From contig JBHJGO010000015.1 in NCBI GenBank assembly GCA_050331715.1, positions 1 to 64,000 of the forward strand: a stretch of DNA of 64,000 nucleotides. The letters run 5' to 3'. Below are positions 16,940 through 26,558 of this stretch, in pieces. The notes under the pieces are model-generated. The model worked only from the letters and a program-made list of their open reading frames with translations. It did no database searches and was not told the origin of the DNA. Made by a program: the position numbers and the translations under genes. Numbering within the stretch: position 1 is the first letter of the stretch; each line of letters starts with the position of its first letter. The DNA comes from JBHJGO01 sp050331715 (lineage in GTDB: Bacteria > Cyanobacteriota > Cyanobacteriia > Cyanobacteriales > Microcoleaceae).

Positions 16940-18850
16940 ATGCATTTGAGTGAAATTACTCATCCTAATCAGCTTCATGGTCTGTCCATTCATGAACTTG
17001 AAGAAATCGCACGACAGATCCGTGAACGGCATTTGGAGACGGTCGCTGCGACAGGTGGACACTTAGGGCCCGGATTGGGAGTGGTAGAACTGACTCTGGG
17101 ACTGTATCAAACTCTAGATCTGGATCGAGATAAGGTGATTTGGGACGTGGGACACCAGGCCTATCCCCACAAAATGCTGACCGGACGCTATAACAACTTT
17201 CACACTCTACGACAAAAGGATGGGGTGGCCGGATATCTTAAGCGCTGTGAGAGCAAGTTTGACCACTTCGGGGCGGGACATGCCTCCACCAGTATCTCTG
17301 CGGGTTTAGGAATGGCCCTGGCCCGAGACCTGAAGGGAGAAGAATTCAAGGTAATAGCGGTGATTGGTGATGGGGCTTTGACTGGAGGTATGGCGCTAGA
17401 AGCGATTAACCATTCCGGTCATCTACCAGACACTAACCTGATGGTGATCTTGAATGACAATGAGATGTCCATCTCTCCCAATGTGGGCGCAATTCCCCGT
17501 TACTTGAATAAAATGCGTCTCAGTCCCCCGGTTCAATTCTTGAAGGATAATCTGCGAGAGCAATTCAAGCAGATTCCTTTTGTGGGAGAAACCTTCACCC
17601 CAGAGATGGAACGCTTGAAAGAGGGCATGAAGCGCCTGGCAGTTCCTAAAGTTGGCGCGATTATTGAGGAGCTGGGCTTTACTTATCTGGGGCCAGTGGA
17701 TGGTCACAACCTGGAGGAGCTGATTGAAACCTTCCGCCACGGTCATAAAATCAAGGGGCCAGTTCTGGTGCATGTGGCAACGATCAAGGGAAAGGGCTAT
17801 GCGATCGCCGAGCAGGACAAGGTTGGCTACCACGCCCAGTCTCCTTTTGATTCAGTCACTGGAAAAGCAGTTCCCGCCAGCAAACCCAAGCCTCCCAAAT
17901 ATTCCAAGGTTTTTGCCCATACATTAGTCAAATTGGCAGAGAGCAATCCAAAAATTATTGGCATTACCGCCGCAATGGCTACGGGAACAGGCTTAGATAA
18001 GCTGCAAGCCAAATTACCCAAGCAGTATATTGATGTTGGAATTGCTGAACAACATGCAGTTACTTTGGCTGCTGGATTGGCCTGTGAAGGGATGCGTCCG
18101 GTGGCTGCAATTTACTCCACCTTCTTGCAGCGGGCCTACGATCAGATCATCCACGACATCTGCATTCAGAAATTACCTGTCTTCTTCTGTCTGGATCGGG
18201 CAGGAATTGTTGGTGCAGACGGCCCGACCCATCAGGGAATGTACGATATTTCCTATCTCCGCTGTCTGCCGAACATAACGGTAATGGCTCCCAAGGATGA
18301 GGCAGAACTTCAACAAATGGTTGTAACCGGCATTAACTACACCACCGGGCCAATTGCTATGCGCTATCCCCGTGGGAATGGCGTTGGTGTTCCTTTGATG
18401 GAAGAGGGCTGGGAACCTGTGCCAATTGGCAAGGGCGAAATCCTGCGCCAGGGGGATGATCTGTTGCTAATCGGCTATGGATCAATGGTTTATCCAGCGC
18501 TACAGGTTGCAGAAATTCTGAGTGAACACGGAGTTGAAGCAACCGTGATCAATGCCCGGTTTGTGAAGCCTTTGGATACAGAGTTAATCCTACCGTTGGC
18601 CAAACAAATCGGTAAAGTCGCCACAATGGAGGAAGGTTGCTTACCGGGTGGATTTGGTTCTGCCGTTGCAGAAGCATTGCTAGATAGTAATGTTCTGGTT
18701 CCTGTACAACGGATCGGTGTTCCTGACCAATTAGTGGATCACGCCAAAGCAGACGAAGCGAAGGCGGAATTAGGACTCACTAGCGCCCAAATTGCTGAGC
18801 GAATTCTTCAGGAACAATTTGCGGAAGAAAAAGCTTCAGTGATGAGCTAA
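16940..18850 (+). CDS. dxs: 1-deoxy-D-xylulose-5-phosphate synthase
   Basis: 636 residues, full length. Thiamine-diphosphate-binding motif in VIGDGALTGGMALEAIN...ILNDNEMSIS, the N-terminal DVGHQAYPHK and GHASTSISAGLG blocks, the catalytic Glu in VGIAEQHAVTLAAGLA, and the C-terminal transketolase domain (EEGCLPGGFGSAVAE). It condenses pyruvate with glyceraldehyde 3-phosphate, the first step of the MEP route to isoprenoids (carotenoids, phytol, quinone tails). Monocistronic; about 390 bp of repeat-bearing sequence follow. Confidence 0.98.
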   Translation: MHLSEITHPNQLHGLSIHELEEIARQIRERHLETVAATGGHLGPGLGVVELTLGLYQTLDLDRDKVIWDVGHQAYPHKMLTGRYNNFHTLRQKDGVAGYLKRCESKFDHFGAGHASTSISAGLGMALARDLKGEEFKVIAVIGDGALTGGMALEAINHSGHLPDTNLMVILNDNEMSISPNVGAIPRYLNKMRLSPPVQFLKDNLREQFKQIPFVGETFTPEMERLKEGMKRLAVPKVGAIIEELGFTYLGPVDGHNLEELIETFRHGHKIKGPVLVHVATIKGKGYAIAEQDKVGYHAQSPFDSVTGKAVPASKPKPPKYSKVFAHTLVKLAESNPKIIGITAAMATGTGLDKLQAKLPKQYIDVGIAEQHAVTLAAGLACEGMRPVAAIYSTFLQRAYDQIIHDICIQKLPVFFCLDRAGIVGADGPTHQGMYDISYLRCLPNITVMAPKDEAELQQMVVTGINYTTGPIAMRYPRGNGVGVPLMEEGWEPVPIGKGEILRQGDDLLLIGYGSMVYPALQVAEILSEHGVEATVINARFVKPLDTELILPLAKQIGKVATMEEGCLPGGFGSAVAEALLDSNVLVPVQRIGVPDQLVDHAKADEAKAELGLTSAQIAERILQEQFAEEKASVMS

Positions 18851-19245
18851 TTTAGTGGTTTATTGAGCCGACAAATTGCGGTTTCATGGAGCAAATTTAC
18901 CAGCCGCATTTTCAGGATTATGGGGTGCTGTCGGAAGAAACAAAGGTACATCTTACGAGACGTCGGCCTGATTTCTTTCCTCAGCACCTTTGGAGGGGTT
19001 TAGGGACTTCGTCCCCGAGGAGGGAGCATTCCCCCTCCCCCCCTTCTTACAGATCACTTGTGATTGCTATGTCGCCAATCTATCAGAATCACACGAACAC
19101 CCGGTATAATTGAAAATTGGCTTTATTGTGAGGTTTCGTCAGGAATCTATGTAAACGGCAGCCTTAACAGAGGAGGCCAGAGAAATTCCTTCGTCTGAGA
19201 GCCTCATCCGTCAACTTTAATGTGTCAATTAGCAAGTAACCGTCC
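18851..19245. other. Intergenic region with a degenerate repeat
   Basis: Contains a partial MITE-like element (18989-19070) and a small hairpin GAGGC...GCCTC (about 19169-19205) shortly before the XendoU gene. A 75-codon open frame at 18886 runs through the repeat and was not accepted as a gene. Confidence 0.4.
18989..19070 (-). repeat. MITE-like intergenic repeat, partial copy D
   Basis: Reads TTTGGAGGGGTTTAGGGACT, then TCGTCCCC...CCCCCTCCCCCCCTTC and ends ATCACTTGTGATTGCTAT. This matches the complement of copy A except that the outer end carrying the ACTGCTA terminus is missing. Confidence 0.5.
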
Positions 19246-20631
19246 ATGACAGACAATACAGACAATATCTATCAAACCATCTGGGAGAGCGACGAAAACA
19301 AATTTTCCGTCAGCACCCGCAACGCTTCAGGGGAGTGGGAGGACGAAAATGCTGACATTCTGCTAGATGAACAAAAGAGAGCCAGTGGTAAACGCAACAT
19401 TGACCTGGCGACACATCCACTATTTCACAAAGTTAACGAGGAAAAACTTTTCGAGCCAAACCGCACCTACAATGCCTTCATCAACCTGCTGGATAACTAT
19501 GCAATTCATTTTCTAGAGGAAGAGTTCACGGCTGAAGAGGAAGAAAAGGAGCAGCTAGAGTTTATCTCCCTGATTATGACGACCCAACCGATTCAACTGG
19601 CGCGGGAGTACATTAATCAGAGATACGGTGAAAATTTATCCGATGAACAGTTCCACCTGAAATTGCAGCGGGTCTGGTTTGAACTATACACCAATTACTA
19701 CAAAGGAAAATCAACCCACTTCTGCTCTGGATTTGAACACGTTTTTGTGGGGGAAGCAAAGTATAATGCCCGGTACGACGATAAGCGGGAAACCCTGGGT
19801 GAGATTTCGGGCTACCATTCCTGGGTCAAGTTTTATCTAGACGAGAAGAATGATCGAGTAAATTTTCTCGGCTACAAGTACGACCTGAAGGGAAATGAAG
19901 GCATGAGTAACCCCAACGTTGTCACCCTGCAAATGACTCAGGCTGTGACCGATATGCGGGGGAATATTATTGCTCAATTATTCAAGAAAAAAGGGGGATT
20001 CTTTGTCGGCCCTAGCCCCGAATGTGAGATTGCCATTGCAACTCTGGTTTACTACGACAGCGTTTATGGCAATAGCCGAGATAAGAAGCGAGTCAACCTG
20101 GATGGAGGCTACTACGACCTGGTGGTCTATCGAAATATTAATCCTAATGGCAGTCGAGGCGAATTTATTCGGTCGTTCTTCCCAATTTTTCTAGGTCAAA
20201 GTGAGCAATCCGAAGTGAAGGAACCACAGATGGATCGACCTGTGATTGTTCCAGTCGAACGCATTGTTAAAACTGACGGTTCTGTGATAATCACTGCCGC
20301 CCTCCCGAATCCCAGGGGCCAGGATGACGGTGAAGAGTGGGTTGAACTTACAAGTCGATCCCAGGAAACTATTGACCTAACGGGGTGGGAACTGCGCGAT
20401 AAAATGGGCCGACCAGAATCACTGCGAGGAACCCTGCCACCGGGAGAAACGCTGCGGATCAGAATTTCCCGCGCCGATGCCTATTCTATGCAGATGACGA
20501 ATCGTTCGGGATTGATTAGTTTGTATGATAAGGCATCAGAGTTGGTGGCAGCGGTGGAGTACAGCCGGGCAACTTCTGGAGCAGTGATTCAGTTTGCAGA
20601 TTCTAGTAATCCCCAGGATAATCCTGCCTAG
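19246..20631 (+). CDS. XendoU-family endoribonuclease fused to a lamin-tail domain
   Basis: 461 residues, no signal peptide. The middle matches the eukaryotic-type XendoU/EndoU family: SGFEHVFVGE (His165), ISGYHSWVKFYLDE (His191), VNFLGYKYD, and FKKKGGFFVGPSPECEIA (candidate catalytic Lys at 247-249) in the order His, His, Lys known for the family, which cuts RNA after uridines and leaves 2',3'-cyclic phosphate. From about 335 to 450 an immunoglobulin-like lamin-tail domain follows (GEEWVELTSRSQETIDLTGW), a fold often attached to bacterial nucleases and surface proteins. The substrate RNA is unknown. It precedes the TPR gene by 39 bp and may share its transcript. Confidence 0.85.
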   Translation: MTDNTDNIYQTIWESDENKFSVSTRNASGEWEDENADILLDEQKRASGKRNIDLATHPLFHKVNEEKLFEPNRTYNAFINLLDNYAIHFLEEEFTAEEEEKEQLEFISLIMTTQPIQLAREYINQRYGENLSDEQFHLKLQRVWFELYTNYYKGKSTHFCSGFEHVFVGEAKYNARYDDKRETLGEISGYHSWVKFYLDEKNDRVNFLGYKYDLKGNEGMSNPNVVTLQMTQAVTDMRGNIIAQLFKKKGGFFVGPSPECEIAIATLVYYDSVYGNSRDKKRVNLDGGYYDLVVYRNINPNGSRGEFIRSFFPIFLGQSEQSEVKEPQMDRPVIVPVERIVKTDGSVIITAALPNPRGQDDGEEWVELTSRSQETIDLTGWELRDKMGRPESLRGTLPPGETLRIRISRADAYSMQMTNRSGLISLYDKASELVAAVEYSRATSGAVIQFADSSNPQDNPA

Positions 20632-20670
20632 ATCAAGCTATCCTGAGTCAAGAGCGAATTCCTAGAATCG

Positions 20671-21777
20671 ATGCCAGAGATTCAACAGGTGGCGGCGGCC
20701 CTGGAACATCAGGACTATCGAACAGCGGCCAAACTACTAAAACAGTTGCAACAGCAATCACCCAACAATCCCTGGGTACAGTTTTATATTGGTCGCCTGT
20801 TTGAACTGACTGAGAAACCGGATAAGGCAGAGAAGGTTTACCGCAAGTTGCTGCAAAGCTCAATGAATCCAAAGGTGATCGCTCAAGCTCGGCAGGGATT
20901 ACAACGGATCGAAACAGCGGAGAAAAACCGTCGCCAAGCTGCCATTAACCAGGCCACAACGAATCCAGAAGCCACAGAACCGGGGGTACTGATTCTAGAA
21001 CCGATTCCAGCCGAACAAAAAGTTGACGCCGCCAAGCAACTGGCACGTATGTTAAATACTGATCCCTACACTGCCAGAATGCAGTTACAGAGTCGAGGAT
21101 GGCGACTGTACCGCAGCGGGCCAATTGGTGAGTTGCAAGTTTACGGCGAGGAGATGCGACAGGCGGGAATTCCAGTCTTCTGGGCAAGTCTGGCAGAGAT
21201 TCGCACGATGAATGTATTTCGGGTGCAGTATTTTCAAAGCCTCACGCCTCAACCTGTTGTTGTTTGTAAGAATACCCAAGACCAACTGGGGGCGCTGCAA
21301 TTTGATTGGTCGGAAGTTGCTCATAGGGTAGAGGGATTACTGCCACTATTTATGGATGCGATGGACTTTGACCCCCGACGCAAACGCAACGATCAAATTC
21401 GCCACAAGGAAATGGTGCAGGACTATGCTCAAATTCATGATCTGCACCTGCCTGGACGCTTAAGTGTTCTGAGATTTTGTGATCAAAGTTATGACTTCAA
21501 TCAAGGCATTTCTCTCGATTCCGAAGCAGCAGCAGTTCCCCGCTCTCAAAGTACAACTCGATTGAAGTGGAATCAGTTACTCGCAATCCTAAATCATTCC
21601 CTTAATCAGAGCCACCTCTGGACAGAATTTACCCCCTTTGCTGAAACGGCCATCAATTACCCTTTACTTCTGAAAAACTTACCTGCTTTCGTTGATATCG
21701 AACGCAAGTCAGAAACACCCTGGGATGCAGCGTTTCAGCTCTACAGTGGGTTAGTATTCAAAATTAACAGGGTTTAG
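20671..21777 (+). CDS. Tetratricopeptide-repeat protein
   Basis: 368 residues. The first 85 residues form about two TPR units (AAALEHQDYRTAAKLLKQLQ; PWVQFYIGRLFELTEKPDKA), a protein-interaction scaffold. A Gln/Asn/Pro-rich linker leads to a globular C-terminal part (about 110-368) with LNTDPYTARMQLQSRGWRLY that I do not recognise as a named domain. No membrane segment. It lies 39 bp downstream of the XendoU gene on the same strand and could be cotranscribed. Function unknown. Confidence 0.75.
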   Translation: MPEIQQVAAALEHQDYRTAAKLLKQLQQQSPNNPWVQFYIGRLFELTEKPDKAEKVYRKLLQSSMNPKVIAQARQGLQRIETAEKNRRQAAINQATTNPEATEPGVLILEPIPAEQKVDAAKQLARMLNTDPYTARMQLQSRGWRLYRSGPIGELQVYGEEMRQAGIPVFWASLAEIRTMNVFRVQYFQSLTPQPVVVCKNTQDQLGALQFDWSEVAHRVEGLLPLFMDAMDFDPRRKRNDQIRHKEMVQDYAQIHDLHLPGRLSVLRFCDQSYDFNQGISLDSEAAAVPRSQSTTRLKWNQLLAILNHSLNQSHLWTEFTPFAETAINYPLLLKNLPAFVDIERKSETPWDAAFQLYSGLVFKINRV

Positions 21778-21852
21778 ACAGTTTCTTGGAGAATTTGAGG
21801 ATATCTGGAATAGGTCAGCTAGGGCCTCGCTATACTGAACCTAAACCTAGTT

Positions 21853-22425
21853 GTGACTCCTATGGTGACTCACCCTATCCGCTGGACAGTTCGAGACCTC
21901 GACGTTATGCCCGATGACGGTGGCTGGAAGCGCTATGAAATCATTGATGGAGAACGACTCGTGACCCGTGCTCCCCACATTCGCCACCAGAGCGCAGCGG
22001 GTAAAATACATGTCCGTCTAGAAATCTGGTCAGAAGAAACTGAGCTGGGCAGTGCGTTCCAGACACCGGGGGTCGTGTTCTCCCACACAGATGCTGTTAT
22101 CCCAGACGTAGTTTGGATTAGTAAAGCCCGTCTGACCCATGGCATTGATGAAGCGGGTCATCTGATTGCGACCCCGGAGCTGATGGTAGAAATTCTCTCT
22201 CCTGGTGAACGCAATGAACAACGGGACAAGGAATTTAAGCGCAAGCTGTACTCGCTCCATGGTGTTCAGGAATATTGGATTGTGAATTGGCAACTCCAAA
22301 CCGTAGAAGTTTATCGCCGCAGCAATCTTCAACTAGAACTTGTCGGGACTTTATTATCAGAAGACAGTCTACAATCTCCAATCCTGCCAGGTTTCCTGAT
22401 GCCGATAGCAAAGGTCTTCGCGTGA
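21853..22425 (+). CDS. Uma2-family (DUF820) putative endonuclease
   Basis: 190 residues from GTG 21853 (ATG 21862 is possible). The PD-(D/E)xK fold pattern is visible: YEIIDGERLV, catalytic Asp in VIPDVVWIS, ELMVEILSPGERNEQRDKEFKRKLY with the Glu and Lys of the active site, and VQEYWIVNWQLQTVEVYR. This family is greatly expanded in cyanobacteria; individual members have no assigned biological role, and a link to mobile elements is suspected. All core acidic residues are present. Confidence 0.88.
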   Translation: MTPMVTHPIRWTVRDLDVMPDDGGWKRYEIIDGERLVTRAPHIRHQSAAGKIHVRLEIWSEETELGSAFQTPGVVFSHTDAVIPDVVWISKARLTHGIDEAGHLIATPELMVEILSPGERNEQRDKEFKRKLYSLHGVQEYWIVNWQLQTVEVYRRSNLQLELVGTLLSEDSLQSPILPGFLMPIAKVFA

Positions 22426-22435
22426 CAAGCAAGCC

Positions 22436-23029
22436 CTAGCCAGCAGATGGTGCAGAGGGCTGACGAAACTCAACCACATCTTGCTTGATTGTGAATTCAT
22501 ACTGGCCAAAGAAATCCTGACCCAGCAGACCAACATCAAGCGCTGGGGAAATTGCTACAGGCAAGTTTTCCACCACCGCACCGCCAACATTTAAGGATTG
22601 AACTCGACCCACCTGAAGTTCAACGCCTCTCTGCGTTGGAGTATCTGCTCGGGTAATTCCTTCCGGTCTGACACCCAGTGCCGTAGCCATGTTGGGAGTA
22701 ATAACCGTGTTACTGGCTCCAGTGTCCACCATCATCTCGAATGGTACAGAGTCATTAAACACTACCTGGATAATGGGGATACCCCCAAGCCGCCGAACAA
22801 TTTGTGCTTGGTATAGACCGGGGGGAATACTTTCTGTGGCAGTATCGCTACTTTCAGCTTCAAGGGTCGGAATTGGGCAGACGACATTGTCATTCAAATC
22901 GACGTACTCTCCTGACCCTGTTGCAAAGAAGCATCCTGGGCGTTCCTGAGCGCTGATTTGCTGTGAATGCAGTGTAGAGCCTCCCACAGTAGATAGTGCT
23001 AGCAGGAAGAAGCCGATTGATCGCAGCAT
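22436..23029 (-). CDS. Retropepsin-like aspartic protease, secreted or membrane-anchored
   Basis: About 198 residues from the ATG before LRSIGFFLLALSTVGG, a signal peptide; the open frame extends to ATG 23128 with 33 further residues. The protease domain starts after IPIIQVVFNDSVPFEMMVD with the catalytic DTGAS, a flap-like region, the psi-loop GGAVVENLPVAI, and GLLGQDFFGQYEF. These single-domain enzymes act as homodimers like retroviral proteases. Two Cys near the mature N-terminus may form a disulfide. It probably acts in the periplasm; the target is unknown. It converges on the Uma2 gene with 10 bp between. Confidence 0.85.
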   Translation of the reverse strand: MLRSIGFFLLALSTVGGSTLHSQQISAQERPGCFFATGSGEYVDLNDNVVCPIPTLEAESSDTATESIPPGLYQAQIVRRLGGIPIIQVVFNDSVPFEMMVDTGASNTVITPNMATALGVRPEGITRADTPTQRGVELQVGRVQSLNVGGAVVENLPVAISPALDVGLLGQDFFGQYEFTIKQDVVEFRQPSAPSAG

Positions 23030-23186
23030 TCGACTGCGAAAACTGAAGCAATAAGCAAGGTGCAGCAAAGACATCAGCAGAGCGTCAGTAAAACTGAAAG
23101 CGGTAAATACTAGCACTATTCTAGCCATTCACAGGGAATTTGGAGAACTAAATACGATTTCAGCAAATATCGTTAGTCTACACGCC

Positions 23187-23927
23187 TTAATGACTGCGAT
23201 AGGCAAACCGCAAGCTCTGAATGAAGATCAAGGTAGATATTGCAATAATCAAACAGGCCCAGAACCAATGGGGTAGGAATAACTGCCGCGCAATCTGCCC
23301 CGTATCAGAGATAATCCGCTGTCCTCCAACCACGGCCTGATCCATAAACAGATAACCCCGTTGGTGGTAAGTACTAACCAGAGCTTGAACCCCCAAAAAC
23401 TGAATTGTCCATCCCTGAAACCAGCGTGATGTTTGCAGAGCAACAAAGAGTAGGGCAATGCCCCAGAGAGAAATGGCAGCAATCCCAAACAGAGATCGAA
23501 CCCAGATAAGAACGGACAGCAGTAAGGCTCCTCCCAAAATCAAAAGACACGTCCGAGCATTTTTATAGCTTCTGCTGGACATGATAAAAATTCCACCTGC
23601 AAAGGCAGGCCCCAATGGCCCCCCTGCCGCAATCAAGGCTTGACCAATCCGACCCAGTCCTCCGCCTGAGTGGATCGCATAGCCTGAACCACTGGGAAAA
23701 ATCACTAACTTTTGAAAGTTGCCACCCACAAATAGCGCCGTCAAAACATGACCCATCTCATGGAACCAGGTGGCCAAAATTGAAAAGGGATAGAGAATGT
23801 AGTTTCCCCAGGTAAACTGCCAGAGAAAAATCGTAACTAGAGCTGCGCCGATAAGCCACCACAGGTTCATTTGGTTTTTCTGCGGGGAGTCTAGTCCAAG
23901 GGATTTGAAATCAGGAGAATTCATCAT
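23187..23927 (-). CDS. M50-family (M50B-like) membrane metalloprotease
   Basis: 246 residues, about six hydrophobic helices. The zinc-binding HEMGH (residues 56-60) lies in the first membrane segments (ILATWFHEMGHVLTALFVGG), followed by SGGGLGRIGQALIAAGGPLGPAFAGG, which corresponds to the second conserved block of the family. It should be an intramembrane or membrane-proximal protease; no substrate is indicated. The adjacent retropepsin gene lies downstream on the same strand, so two membrane-linked proteases may form one transcription unit. Confidence 0.85.
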   Translation of the reverse strand: MMNSPDFKSLGLDSPQKNQMNLWWLIGAALVTIFLWQFTWGNYILYPFSILATWFHEMGHVLTALFVGGNFQKLVIFPSGSGYAIHSGGGLGRIGQALIAAGGPLGPAFAGGIFIMSSRSYKNARTCLLILGGALLLSVLIWVRSLFGIAAISLWGIALLFVALQTSRWFQGWTIQFLGVQALVSTYHQRGYLFMDQAVVGGQRIISDTGQIARQLFLPHWFWACLIIAISTLIFIQSLRFAYRSH

Positions 23928-24006
23928 AAATTTAAAGTGAAATAATTTTGGTGAGATATTCGATGGAGTATTGGAGGGCTCTATGATCTGACTAATCTGA
24001 GGTCAA

Positions 24007-25245
24007 TCACTTAAGCTGTGTTTTAGAAACAATTCGAGTCTTCTTGCGATCGCTCTCCGATAACTCCTCTCCGGATTGCAGGCGAGTTGCACTACTTTGT
24101 AAAACCGTCGCTGCACTTTGATCGCCCATTTGTAGCGCTGTTTTTGCCGCTGTTTGCAGCATGGTTGCCGCCCCACTGCGATCGCCCTGTTGCAACTTCG
24201 TTTCAGCAATCTGAGTTTGACGATACTTGGCCAGAGCCAGAATATAGGGCTGCACTTGAGGGTTTTGACTGGGACGATAGTCACTGATCACATTCGCTTG
24301 AACCGCAACAGGATCTGAGAGTACGCTTGTTGCAGCAATTGACGGATCATCGTAGCGTACCCGTAACTCAGCAATCGTTTGCTGCCCCGGCGGTAATTGC
24401 CCAATGTAGAGATTGGCCAAGACCACCCGCTCCATATCCCGCATCAGATCACCCAGACGCACAGTGAATTGATTGGCTTCCTGCTGCACTGGCAGCTCAA
24501 TGGTATCCGGAGCCACTTGAGCAACGGGCTTAAGCTCTGCGAGTCGAACCCTGGGCATCAGTGAGAACTGCAAATAGGCATTCGTCAGCCCAACGGATTG
24601 CATCCGGGTAAACAGACGACCAAACTCATCAATGGCCTGTTCTGGATATTCAATGTAAGCCAGGGCTCCGCCCGCCTCATCAGAGATTTGCTCCAGCACA
24701 TCCTGATTCCAGTCATCTCCAAACCCCAGACTATTAATTGTTAAGTTATATTCTGCTGCTAGCTGGGCAAACTTGAGACAGCGACGATTATTTCCATGTT
24801 CATTTTCTCCGTCGGTCAGCAGAAACGCCTGGGAGATGCATTCGCCTTTTCCTTTGCCTAATTCTTCGATGCCCAGTTTCAAACCTTCGTCAATTGCAGT
24901 TCCGCCGGACGCTCGCAGCTTATTGATTTGTTTCTTAATGGCTTCAGCGTCGTCGATTTCCTGGCTCGGAATCAAGATCTTGGCTCTGTGGTCGAATACT
25001 ACTACAGAGAGGCGATCGCTGGGATTCAATCGGTCAATCAATTCCCCTGCTGCCTGCTTGACTGTTTCCAGGGGTTGACCCCCCATCGAGCCACTGTGAT
25101 CGAGAATCAAACACAGATTCAGGGGGACATGGCGGTTCAGTTGTTCAGCAATGGCTGACACAGAAACAGAAAGTTGTCGCTGATTGCTTCCCTGGGTCGC
25201 ATCCAGATTGGAATCATTCAGGATAGGCAGTAAACTGACGTTCAT
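24007..25245 (-). CDS. von Willebrand factor A domain protein
   Basis: 412 residues, no signal peptide. The vWA domain (about 40-225) has a complete metal-ion-dependent adhesion site: DHSGSMGG (D49, S51, S53), a Thr in GGTAIDEGL, and LLTDGEN. A beta-rich middle part follows (AELKPVAQVAPDTIELPV), then a helical C-terminus with an AAT-rich QQGDRSGAATMLQTAAK segment. Such cytoplasmic proteins often work beside MoxR-type ATPases or as scaffolds; no such partner is adjacent. Function unknown. Confidence 0.85.
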   Translation of the reverse strand: MNVSLLPILNDSNLDATQGSNQRQLSVSVSAIAEQLNRHVPLNLCLILDHSGSMGGQPLETVKQAAGELIDRLNPSDRLSVVVFDHRAKILIPSQEIDDAEAIKKQINKLRASGGTAIDEGLKLGIEELGKGKGECISQAFLLTDGENEHGNNRRCLKFAQLAAEYNLTINSLGFGDDWNQDVLEQISDEAGGALAYIEYPEQAIDEFGRLFTRMQSVGLTNAYLQFSLMPRVRLAELKPVAQVAPDTIELPVQQEANQFTVRLGDLMRDMERVVLANLYIGQLPPGQQTIAELRVRYDDPSIAATSVLSDPVAVQANVISDYRPSQNPQVQPYILALAKYRQTQIAETKLQQGDRSGAATMLQTAAKTALQMGDQSAATVLQSSATRLQSGEELSESDRKKTRIVSKTQLK

Positions 25246-25323
25246 GGGGATAGTGAAATCTACGCGCTGCTTACTACTACATTAACGTGGTGGGTGCTTC
25301 CTGAGAAAAATTAACTAAGCGAA

Positions 25324-25941
25324 ATGATCAAGCTAAAACAACTTCTCCAGGTGATCCGGGCGGCTCGTCAGCCTGAAAAGACCTATCTGGGAGATTTAGC
25401 CGTTCTCAAGGCAGATGCCCTGGGTGCATCAGTCAATCCCGAAGTCGCTCAACAACTGGAACCTGTTGCTGGCTATCACCCCTCCATTGATTTAGATGCA
25501 TTGCTGAAATTGCCACAGGGAACCTTCGGTCACGAATATGCCCGACACATGAGGAACAACCGCCTCCAACCCTTCAATATCAGTCCTGCGGTTGAGACAA
25601 TTGCCAAAAGAAATGTCTTTGCATTGCGGTATGCGGTCACCCACGACATGTTTCATGTTCTGCTAGGATTTGATACCAGCTATGCAGGTGAAATGGGAGT
25701 GCTGGCTTTTGCTGTTGCTCAGAACTATAGCCGCTCTCAAAAAATTGGCTATTGGATTGCGACAGTACTCTATCCAACTCTGGCTCCTCGACAATTCCGC
25801 GAAATTTTTGCCAGTCGTCACTACGGTCGAGCACTTGGTCAACAGGCGGAGTTTCTACTTGGATATCGGTTCGAAGACAAATGGGTGAAACCCTCGAATC
25901 AGATTAGAAAAGAGCTAGGCATCTCACATTTTAGTACTTAA
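25324..25941 (+). CDS. COQ4-family protein
   Basis: 205 residues. The family signature HDxxHx11E is complete: H107, D108, H111 and E123 within THDMFHVLLGFDTSYAGEM. N-terminal LGDLAVLKADALGASV and C-terminal GYRFEDKWVKPSNQIRKELG also fit. In eukaryotes COQ4 is a metal- and lipid-binding protein needed for ubiquinone synthesis; cyanobacteria make plastoquinone instead, so the cyanobacterial role is unsettled but probably concerns prenyl-quinone or isoprenoid lipid handling. Monocistronic, divergent from the vWA gene by 78 bp. Confidence 0.88.
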   Translation: MIKLKQLLQVIRAARQPEKTYLGDLAVLKADALGASVNPEVAQQLEPVAGYHPSIDLDALLKLPQGTFGHEYARHMRNNRLQPFNISPAVETIAKRNVFALRYAVTHDMFHVLLGFDTSYAGEMGVLAFAVAQNYSRSQKIGYWIATVLYPTLAPRQFREIFASRHYGRALGQQAEFLLGYRFEDKWVKPSNQIRKELGISHFST

Positions 25942-26558
25942 TTAAATTGATAAGATATCCTAAACTATTACGATAATATAGCAGTCCTAAATCAGACACA
26001 AAAAATGTAAAGGGGTTTTGAGACATAGTCCCCAAGAAGGAGACGGTGCCCCCTTCACCCCTATTTCACAAATCATTTGTGATTGCTATACTAGGCCATT
26101 GAAATCTGTCTGCTATCACAATTAATCGCTCAAGGCTAATTTGTACTGTATATTTTTTGCCTTTGTTAACAACAAAAAAACTAATTAATTAGTTGGTCAT
26201 TGATATTGAATCGATATGGAACCTCCTCGCAACCGACAGCTATAACAGTCTAAGGCCAACTTAATATTACCAGTACTGGCCAACGACCCTCTGGATTGTT
26301 ATCCATTCATCGGTCATGATAGGGGCAAGGGTGCATCGCTCAACCAAGCAAATTTTGTGGCTGAGGTTGAGGCTGCTACTTCCTCAGCCTTTCTTGGACT
26401 TTGGTTGGGATTTCATGCTAATCAGCACACTCTATCGTTTTTTTCCTTTGTTATGGTGTTCAGTTTTTGTCCAGTTTATTCAGACCCACTTGGCCTGATT
26501 CAGGTGATCGGCATACCGTCAAAGCAGGTGTCAAACAACGGATTGCCTGAAGAAAAAT
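25942..26558. other. 617 bp intergenic region
   Basis: Contains MITE-like copy B (25978-26089) and a possible hairpin AGGCTG...CAGCCT followed by TTTCTT (about 26371-26396). Open frames of 60-95 codons at 26316-26644 have no family resemblance and partly overlap the oxidoreductase gene; I see no supported gene. Confidence 0.45.
25978..26089 (-). repeat. MITE-like intergenic repeat, copy B
   Basis: Inverted relative to copies A and C. It begins ATAGCAGTCCTAAATCA and ends CAAATCATTTGTGATTGCTA with a final T; the core has GGGGTTTTGAGACATAGTCC and CGGTGCCCCCTTCACCCC. It lies 36 bp after the COQ4-family gene. Confidence 0.7.

Noticed and set aside
18886..19113. 75-codon open frame after dxs
   Set aside because: More than a third is encoded by MITE-like copy D and the rest matches nothing; likely chance.
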